NCBI GenBank assembly: GCA_977017575.1 | Contig: CDRNVI010000020.1 | Coordinates: 434,001-498,000 of the forward strand | Length of the DNA: 64,000 nt | Direction of reading: 5' to 3' | DNA from: Paramoeba atlantica | Taxonomy: Eukaryota > Discosea | Shown here: positions 56,485 through 64,000 of the stretch, one piece after another | Layout of the letters: each line of letters begins with the position of its first letter | Position numbering within the stretch: the first letter of the stretch is position 1 | Position numbers and translations under genes: made by a program | Notes under the pieces: generated by a model | Told to the model about the DNA's origin: nothing | The model's database searches: none | What the model saw: only the letters and a program-made list of their open reading frames with translations

Positions 56485-57839
56485 AACCACCGTCCGGGTT
56501 ATACCTAGGGACACTTGTACTTCCTAAGGATAATAATTATTTGGTGATAAGCAACTTTCTTCCTTGGACACTTGTACTTCCTAAGGATAATAATTATTTG
56601 GTGATAAGCAACTTTCTTCCCCGTAAAAATTCTTGAATCTTTTTGGGAGCAAAAAAAACCATTTTGACCTAATTTTGGGGTTTTCGGCCCCTCTACTAAC
56701 AACTTCTATTGTTTGTCGATATGTACAAATTTCTACGAAAATTATTGGCACAAACATTATTGGTTTTTTAATTAAAAGTTGCAGAGCTTCGCCAATAATT
56801 AAAAACTCAATAATATTAGTCGGCAGTGTACTTTTTGTCGACTTCCACTAGTTGCCACTGGCCTCCAAAACGCTGGACATTATCATATCGGATCTGTGTA
56901 AACGTATAGTGAAGCATAAAAATAGGAGAGAAATCATTCAGCTTCCCTCGAGATGATCAAGTGGCCGCGTACATCAGAACTCATTATGCTAATTTCCTGA
57001 AAATTCGAAAACAACAACTAAAATTCAGGTCAAAACTCAAAAAAATGGTCGATACTAATAAATACAATACTTTTTGTGTCGACCATTTTTGTGAACAATA
57101 CTTTTTGCGGGGGTGTATGCCACAAAGACGGAATTACGAACGATCGCCCTAATATACATTAACACCCCGAAAGGGTTAATTAAACCCTAGCACTCCGAAA
57201 GGGTTAATTCTTCGCCTGGACACGTAAAAGCATGCTGGTGCATGCTCTTTGTTGTCGACTACGAAGCAACACAATTTTTTCCCCTCACTGCGCGTAAATT
57301 TCAATGTTGCGTTTGATGAGGAAAACTTACCAAGAAATCAGATTGACATTGTCAAGAATTTTGACCTGTTGGGGTATACATTGGTCGTCACTATTCTCAG
57401 AATCCGTAATTGAACATTGACAGGATTTTTTTATTCTCATTCTCATTTTCGCGACTATTCTCATTTTCGCGGCATTTTCACGCGGCATTTTCAAACAGGC
57501 CATGTGATCTCATCCAGGTTACGGCATCCTCCCCTTGCAGAACACAGCCAATACTTCGCCACCACCGAACACAAATCTGGTACACCCCGAGCAAAGTCGT
57601 CTCGCACGCAAATTTCGCCATACTCTATTTTGAACAACGGGTTGAGTACGAGGTTTCGGATTATTTCCATGCAATGCTGTCTCATGTGGAGCACGCTCTA
57701 TGACACGATCAAACGCCTCAAGGAACACCATCATGAGTCCATCGGCCTCATTAATTTCAGGAGAGTGTCGGTCGTGTTCATTTTGGTCTTCCGGCGGGTA
57801 CAATAGGTGTCCCTAGGTATAATAAACCGGACTGTGGTT
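56485..57839. mobile_element. inverted-repeat element, AACCACCGTCCGG family
   Basis: The left end AACCACCGTCCGGGTTATA faces the right end ATAAACCGGACTGTGGTT, which is followed by TA. Just inside both ends is CCTAGGGACAC. The left side has an 84-bp-spaced direct duplication (ggacacttgtacttcctaag at about 56510 and 56566). Within it (56830-57120) sits the inverted copy of the 49120-49345 repeat. The minus-strand frame 57519-57803 (FLEAFDRVIERAPHETALHG) may be a transposase remnant; I do not recognise it. Confidence 0.65.
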
Positions 57840-58090
57840 TACAAATTTTTGCCCAGATTGCACAACAGGGTCCCTTTTGATCCATTCTCATCCTCATTTT
57901 CAAGGCCCTTTTTGAGTTGAACGTTGACACGATAATTTGTCATTCTTGAGAGGGTCATTCTCATTTTCGTGGCTCTCAGATTGGTGACGATCACTGTAGT
58001 AACCACGAAATATATGTATTCATGTCATTTCATGTTCTTTTACCCCTGAAAGCCCCAGAAAATAAACTCCCCCATACTCGCGCACGTTTT
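57840..58090. other. spacer
   Basis: No gene recognised. Confidence 0.4.
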
Positions 58091-58348
58091 CCCAGGCGCA
58101 ATGGAGATTCTGCAGTTACCCAGTGTGATCTTGTGTGCTCTGTGTTACCCAGTGCAACCTGTGCTACCCAGTGTTACCCACAGAAGTCTTTTGCAAGGTC
58201 ACTCGTGGTGACCCCCCCGGCCACCCCCTCTGCAATGGCGGGGGTGGCCAACCTGGAGGTTGGTGCCAGGCGGTCGAAAATAGTGGGACCGGTATAGGTC
58301 TTTTTTGAGATAGTCAAAAGTGTAAGTGAGCAATCAAACGAAAAAGGT

Positions 58349-59391
58349 TTAGCGTTCATCGATATCCGTGGCTAAATTGACAATGTAGTCCTCAATCTGG
58401 GTTTGTACAAGTCTATTTTCTGGCGGGCTATTACGTCCCCTCTTTTGGGATGCGCGACAGCCAGGTTTGGGATATCTTGAAGATTGGGCTTTATGTAAAG
58501 CAATTTTTCTTTTAATGGCCTCCTTTTTATCTTCTGACATAGAGGCATACTTTCCGGACCAACTGTGACGAAAAAAAAATCCATGAACTATCGCACAACA
58601 TGCAAAAGAATAGTACAGAAGAGAGTCCGATAGCTTGGTCCAATTTTTGAAAGCAAGCCACCTTCCCATACACGAACGACTAAACACATGCTCAATTCTA
58701 GCCCTAAAATGAACGAGTGATTCATTATAGGAAAGTTTGTCATCAGCTCTTTTTAATTCAATTTCGGAAGGATGATCGGACAGATCTCGTGGCCATATTT
58801 CATGTTTGCTGAACGGAACTATCACGCTTCTGCATTCGAAAAACCCACCATCAGCACGTTCCAATTTTGTAGAAAGTGCAAGATACCACAATCTTGAATG
58901 ACTGAATCTGAAGAAGCTCCTGTATACAATTGCCTACCCAAAAAACATATGTATCCTGTCATGGTGCATCCCACCATAGCCTTTATAACGTGCTCCGCAT
59001 ATTTGGGATTGTAGCAATGCGGGCGCGCATCAACCGAAATAGGTACCGTGTCCATACATATCTTAACATCGTCAGGCCAAAATCCAGATGTAGTATTGTT
59101 ATTGTCATTTATCATTTCTTCCGGAGGATTGGTTAGCCATTCCGAAGAAAGAGAATCAAACATTTGTTTAAAAAAAGCGGGAATCTTATCCTGATATGAC
59201 CGTAAACTCCATCCTCTCTTGTCCATGCGTTTCGCCACAAGTGACCATCGTCCGCCACTGCAGAGCCAACTAAAAGCTGCATCGATAACCTCTCGCTCGA
59301 GTCCATATTCCTGAACAAGATATTGGAACACGGCCAATGTAAGTCCGTTGTCCGTGAGCTCGCTTTCCTTTGATGGCATGTAAAGCACCAA
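58349..59391 (-). pseudogene. PIF/Harbinger-type DDE transposase, frameshifted
   Basis: Two overlapping minus-strand frames (59391-58822 and 58891-58349) together cover a DDE_4-type nuclease. The first Asp is in VKICMDTVPISVDARPH and the second in ADGGFFECRSVIVPF. The Glu lies in the family's hallmark NESLVHFRARIEHVFSR, followed by WLAFKNWT. The frame changes between 58850 and 58890, just before the second Asp. Upstream is a helical, Trp-containing segment (LCSGGRWSLVAKRMDKRGWS). One frameshift is visible; otherwise the domain is well kept. Confidence 0.7.
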
Positions 59392-59534
59392 ATTAAATTT
59401 ATAAAAAGGAAATATGGCAAATATTGGGCAAAAAAATTTAAAATATTAATTCGGAGTTTATACTACCTTAATATATCGATCTCACGCCCCCAAAAGATCA
59501 TTGTAAGTTACACACTTACAAGAATAGGAACGTA

Positions 59535-60793
59535 CTGTGCCCCCCTCCACTTATTTGTCACCCCTTTTTCGAAAAAAGGACAAATAAGTAGGGGGGGTGG
59601 AGCTATGACAATTAAGTGGGGGGGGGTTACAGTTCGTGTATACTTCAAAAATATCTTCTTACGAATGTTCTTCGGTCAGCGTTAGTACCATCAGTAAGAT
59701 AGCAGTGCCAGGGAAGACTACGAGGAGGTCCCGACCTTACTTCCCCATTTTGGGTTGCGCCCAGAAGCAAGCCCACTTTAATTTTGCAATAGTCAAAACT
59801 CTATAGAGAGTCAAAACTCTGCGATAGAGAAAAAAGGTTATGGTAGTAGTATCATACATGAAGCGAGTACGGTACTCGTGCACTCACCGGAGTAAGTACA
59901 GCGAGTAATTACTCGGAGTACCGTACTCGCTGTACTCGCTTCCAGCAGGTATGTACTCGCTATACAAGTGAGTATGTAACAAGTGACGTTATGTTAAGAA
60001 ATTTCTGGTCGAGCAATTGCTGGTCGAGGAGGATGTGGGATGTGATAAGGGATGGAATGCGGGGTGTAAATGCGTTTGCAGTACAATCTTGTCGACGCAA
60101 ACTTGTTACTAATTACAGTAAAGTATTGTTGACTAATTTGACTCAGACGAGACGTAGTGCCTTCTTATTCATTTCCGAAACAGTGTAACTAGAAACTAAA
60201 GCATATGGTAAAAAACACTAAGCAAATTATTGTTTCCATATCATATGACGTGAGATAAATTTAGTTTGGTAAATTTGAAATACCTAGCGAGGGTTTGCGA
60301 GTCACCAAGTAAAACCACAGAATACTTAGATACGACGATTTTCGAGAGTTGATGTAGTGATGGTTTCGTTTGTCATATTGACACAATTTGAGAGAGCGCC
60401 GACTCGTGGGGCAGGGGGGCGTATGGTCACCCAAGCTTCAAGGCGACGAGGACGACACCGCAGGGTTGAGGGGGTTTGTGGGGGAGAACCGTCGGTAGGA
60501 TGAGGCATAGTTGAGGAGAGTTGTGGGGGAGAACCGTTGGGAGAATGTTGTTCTAAAATTGTTGAAAAACGTGTTCAGCTACTATGTTATGGGGTGAAAG
60601 ACTTAGAGTAGTAAATACAAACGGATATTTAACTTTGATGGTTCGGACTTATTCACCAGTCAAGTAAAACATTAGAGTATAACATGAGGAAGAACGACTA
60701 GCCTGTCATGCTCCATTAAAAAAAACTAGGCTTCGTCGAAAAGGACAAATAAGTGGGAGGGATGGAGCTGTGACAAATAAGTGGGGGGCACAG
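59535..60793. mobile_element. TA-target inverted-repeat element, CTGTGCCCC family
   Basis: The left end is TA-CTGTGCCCCCCTCCACTTA; the right end is TAAGTGGGGGGCACAG-TA. Inside each end is a second, inverted copy of gacaaataagt-ggggg, so the termini fold back on themselves. 59860-59945 is a large palindrome of gcgagtac/gtactcgc words. 60360-60545 has two copies of gggggagaaccgt. The conserved peptide segment lies at about 59690-59770. Confidence 0.7.
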
Positions 60794-60833
60794 TATTTAC
60801 CTACTTTCTTACTTACACTTGGCATTCTCCAGC

Positions 60834-61850
60834 CTACTTACGTAGGCTTAATTCTAGCGTACCACGTACCTTGGTATTAGCAACAATCTTTGCATGCTTG
60901 CTTGTACGTTCTTCAGGAATATCATCCACTTCCAAAACTTCAACCTCTGCTTGGGATCCGCTACTTCGTTTCACCTTCATCACATAACATTCCGGTATAA
61001 AAGCTGCACCATTTCGTAAGAGAACGTCTAGGGTCTCTTGTGGAGACATACATTGCGGAACTTTATTACGAGACACCTTAATTAAGGGACACCCCCTTTT
61101 TGGTCAAAAGTGTCCCGTAATTAAGTGTCCCTTAGCTTTGACCTGTGAGATGATCCGTGGAATGTAGTGAGTGATTGTACTAAAGGTTCCAAGCCTTTGA
61201 CGCGACCGAGACATGGAATCTTAATCTTTACTTTTTTGTCTATCTGATGAACCTTCTCTCGGAGGACCCTCGCAAATTCTACACGCTCTGCCGATAAGGC
61301 AGACTTTCCTTGTTCATCCAGAGCTCGCTACATGTTCTTAATGAGGAGAGACATGGGGCGCTCATCATCAGGATGAAGAGCTGTCTTGAAATGATAAAGC
61401 GCGAGGAAACGTGATGCACGCATATAGGCATCTTGCGGCCCCATTTTTTTGCATGTAGCTACTTGCCAAAGAATTTGGGCGACATCATCGGAAGTCAGCT
61501 GTTTCATGCACAACCAGTATTTGCTGTATGTGCAGCAAACCTGTTGTGCGCTTTCCACATTGATACCCACGGCACTCAGCGTTTCCTTGAATGCACGAGA
61601 TATCTCCTCAATATTTTTAGGAGCGGTACTTACGGGACATATGTTGGCGGTAACGGGCACGTTTTTGTAACTACAGCGCAGGTATGTCTCCACATCCACA
61701 ATGGTAGATGCTGCGTCTTCTGGTGCTTGACACACGAGACAGCGCCTAGGCGCCAACACCGAAAAAAAACGTTTTCTTTTCGCATTCCGTACAATACAGC
61801 TGCGGAAGAGAATCTTGCCCAGACACAGCTACAGAGGAGGAAATCATAAT
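60834..61850 (-). pseudogene. zinc-ribbon gene, longer broken copy
   Basis: 61850-61328 aligns with 45763-45293: SGQDSLPQLYCTECEKK, then LAPRRCLVCQAPEDAAST, then CCTYSKYWLCMKQLTSDDVA. An extra A in the A run near 61768 shifts the frame. Past 61328 the reading continues after one stop as ALDEQGKSALSAERVEFARV and IPCLGRVKGLEPLVQSL, a part missing from the other copy. The ORF at 61076-60834 (MSRNKVPQCMSPQETLDVLL) may be its last part or another gene. Confidence 0.5.
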
Positions 61851-61914
61851 ACAGAGTTTGCTTGGTAAATTATTTTCTCTTTTGTATTCAGAAACGTAGT
61901 CTCAAAGAGTACTA

Positions 61915-62264
61915 AACCCTCTTCCGGGTTATTGTGCCCCCCCTGCACAATAACTGGCTCTAGGCACAATAACTAAATATTGGAAAAAACAAAAAAAGGG
62001 TAAAAAGAATTTGGCGCCGCTTCGCGGCGCCTTTTTTACGGACAAACATGTTCATATGCAGAATTAGTTCTATTTAACGAGTGCGTTGTTGAACAAACAC
62101 CGCTAATCTCGAGAAAATGGGAATAAAGAACCCGCAAAAAAATGCGGCGCCGCTTCGCGGCGCCATATTTTGTTGGGGGGGCACAATAACGGTGGTCGTT
62201 TCCACTTATTGTGCCCCCCCCTGCACAATAAGTAGCTCTAGGTAAAATAGCCCGGAACAGGGTT
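61915..62264. mobile_element. 350-bp TA-target MITE with GC hairpins
   Basis: The left end is TA-AACCCTCTTCCGGGTTATT; the right end GGAACAGGGTT-TA. The paralogous empty site at 45824-45832 (GTAC-TA-ATTT) proves a clean TA insertion. Inside are two perfect hairpins with arms GGCGCCGC/GCGGCGCC and loop TTC (about 62012-62030 and 62145-62163). Confidence 0.85.
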
Positions 62265-62390
62265 TAATTTCAAAATTATTGATTTAAGAAAGATTTTTTT
62301 GTAAAATATTTTACCCAGTACAACCAGTGCTACCCAGTGTTACCCATAGAAACTTCTAAAAAGGCGGACTTGCAGAGGGTCCAATAGTGA

Positions 62391-63213
62391 AACTTGCAAA
62401 TGGATCATCGCATGTTGTGCGCAATACGAAAAAGAACGCGCCGCGAAGCGGCGCGAAATTTTTTTTACCCTTTTTGCAAAGCAAAGTTATTATACCTAGG
62501 GATACTTATTATACCTAGGGACACTTACAGTGCTCGCAAAACTTAGTAAAACTTTTATTGTAAAATAATAAAAAAGTTTTACTAATTAAAAATTCACTAA
62601 TTTTTGTTTTACTAATTTTTGCACTGCCCCCAAAAAAATTGCCAACTTGATAAAATCAATTTTTACAGAAACGGTATTTCTGTCGTTTGAGTGGGCTGTC
62701 TCCTCTAAGGTCGGCGTTAGTACCATCTGCAAAATGGTAATGCTAAGGCAGACTGCGAGGAGGTCCCGACCATGCTTCATCATGCTGAGTGTGTCAGGCT
62801 TCAGTGAAGCGTATTACAAGGAAAATCCCCCAAAAAGGGATTGACTTCGATGAAATTTCAGCTCAAACTTTCGTCGAACATCTTCGCCCCGAAAAACACC
62901 ACGAGTGTGTTCGAATAACCAATTCTTTTGCTCATCTGTTAAGGAAGTTCTGGGGGGCGTCATGTTAGACGAAGCACTTATCAGTTTGCTGAGCAATATC
63001 ATTTCTCCGATGTCGTGCGACATAGTAATCTGAAAACTTTTCGTAAAAAAAATAGAATTCCGAAAAAAAGAAAGTAAGGTGTAAAACCTGAATTTCGTAA
63101 AATGTTTTACTAATTAAAAATTTACTATTTTTTGTTTTACGAATTAATGTTACACTAATAATTGTGTGCACTGTATTATACCTCCTAGGCATAATAACCC
63201 GGACGGTGGTTTA
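62391..63213. other. decayed element with terminal-like ends
   Basis: No gene. 62430-62455 is another GCGCCGC/GCGGCGC hairpin. 62480-62525 has a direct repeat of ttattatacctaggga. The right end GGACGGTGGTT-TA (63201-63213) belongs to the AACCACCGTCC family. A minus-strand frame (62814-62970) reads RTSLTDEQKNWLFEHTRGVF, a possible helix-turn-helix of a transposase. Confidence 0.45.
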
Positions 63214-63214
63214 A

Positions 63215-63400
63215 AAGGGGGCCCCGGTGGTCCAAAACTGAAAACAAAATTCAAAAAATTCAAAACAAATCGAGCGCGGGGAAGTGGTAGAGTAGGCCGC
63301 GACGATGATTTTCCACCCCCCACCTGGGGGTACCCCCTGGTACGCGCAGGAGGGGTTCGACAAGGTCAAAATTTTCCAAAATTTTAGGATGGCCAAAAAA
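63215..63400. repeat. inverted copy of the 41262-41460 repeat
   Basis: Shares ggtggtccaaaactgaaaa, cgagcgcggggaagtggtag and gcgcaggaggggt (all as reverse complement) with the 41-kb copy. Confidence 0.75.
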
Positions 63401-63796
63401 ACAATTTGACTCAAAAAAAAGTAAAAAAATATTTTCCAAAATCTACTACAGAAATCTATAGGTGAGATGATAATTCATTTTGTATATCTGCGAAACAAGA
63501 CCAATAAGTTCTTTTTTGAGTGCAGTGTTTTTTGAGTGAAGATTTTAGTGGATATTTTTTTCCTATATCACTATTTTTTCGCTTGTCACTCTTTAAATAG
63601 TATTTTTTTCTTTTGCTGTTTTTTGTTGGAAATTCAACAACTCAGTGGAGAGTCTGCAGATGGGCTAGGTTGGGGTTCCAAAAAAACCTACACGAACCTA
63701 CACGGATCTACGCGAATTCACACAGACTTACACAGAACCACTTTTTTTCCTATTTCTAGTAGTTTTACTTTAGTTCATTTTTAATATTTTTCTTTT
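63401..63796. other. AT-rich spacer
   Basis: No gene. 63690-63735 has short direct repeats of cctacacg/cttacaca. Confidence 0.4.
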
Positions 63797-63917
63797 TTAG
63801 GCTCTTCGGTAAACACGGTGGTTGTTTTCAACTTAGAAGTCACTCATGCTGCGAGCTTCGCGTTGAAAACTACCCCTGCGAAACTAAAACTAAACTTAGG
63901 CCCTGCGAAGAGCCTAA
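63797..63917. mobile_element. foldback MITE, copy of 40895-40995
   Basis: The left arm TTAGGCTCTTCGGTAAACAC and the central 60 bases match the 40.9-kb copy; the right arm carries a small insertion before CGAAGAGCCTAA. The following aaaagaaaaa is also shared with the other copy. Confidence 0.75.
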
Positions 63918-64000
63918 AAAAGAAAAATTGGTTACGAAAGCCGAAAAAAGGGAAGGATTTGAACCAAAAATCACCTATTTTTAGGTAAAAATGGGGGCGT

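Larger units (their letters stand above)
58098..62390 (-). mobile_element. longer copy of the zinc-ribbon element, invaded by others
   Basis: Its outer parts (58098-58312 and 61860-62385) and coding part (61328-61850) match the compact copy at 45047-45960. The gap between is filled by a Harbinger-type transposase unit (58349-59391) and a TA-target element (59535-60793). A third insert (61915-62264) lies near its right end. Confidence 0.5.

Overview
This looks like nuclear DNA of a euglenozoan, most likely a kinetoplastid or a close relative. Four things point that way. (1) Every host gene I can support, about twenty including broken ones, is intronless and lies on the + strand, as in a polycistronic transcription unit. 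(2) Start codons sit shortly after a pyrimidine tract and an AG, the form of a spliced-leader (SL) trans-splice acceptor. (3) One gene is a mitochondrial RNA-editing ligase. (4) A sequence at 34781-34809 closely matches the 3' part of the kinetoplastid SL exon, followed by GT. I cannot name a species.

Host single-copy genes in order: an unrecognised protein (4513-5358), the U5 snRNP GTPase Snu114/EFTUD2 (14946-18512), a Pcf11-like zinc-finger protein (25763-26839), an RbfA-like mitoribosome factor (29029-30345), an RNA-editing ligase (38022-39452), a Pam16/Tim16-like import-motor subunit (42582-43346), an unrecognised 435-residue protein (43532-44839), a degenerate helicase C-terminal-like protein (46202-47215) and a class-I DAHP synthase carrying a heptapeptide repeat (53925-55580). 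They serve splicing, mRNA 3'-end formation, mitochondrial RNA editing, mitochondrial translation and import, and aromatic synthesis, with no operon-like logic beyond shared direction. Several show a striking switch from C-rich to G-rich sense strand within one gene.

Between them lie thirteen members or fragments of one leucine-rich-repeat (LRR) family with a plant-like N-terminal cap (C-W-GV-C). Nine look whole; four are truncated or interrupted, two or three of them by non-LTR retrotransposons.

The rest is a dense layer of mobile DNA. Two LINE families carry a reverse transcriptase, a zinc knuckle and a restriction-like endonuclease (minus strand 20.7-25.7 kb; plus strand 9.3-11.4 kb), with partial copies at 34.8-35.35 and 39.9-40.25 kb. 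There are two hAT-like copies (1.9-4.0 and 30.8-32.0 kb), a PIF/Harbinger-type DDE transposase (58.3-59.4 kb), a Tc1/mariner fragment (28.3 kb) and at least ten short inverted-repeat elements, several with TA target duplications and some nested three deep (52.0-53.6 kb). The most unusual signal is SL-exon-like sequence at the junctions between the minus-strand LINE and LRR genes.

All calls come from reading the sequence; no database search was run.
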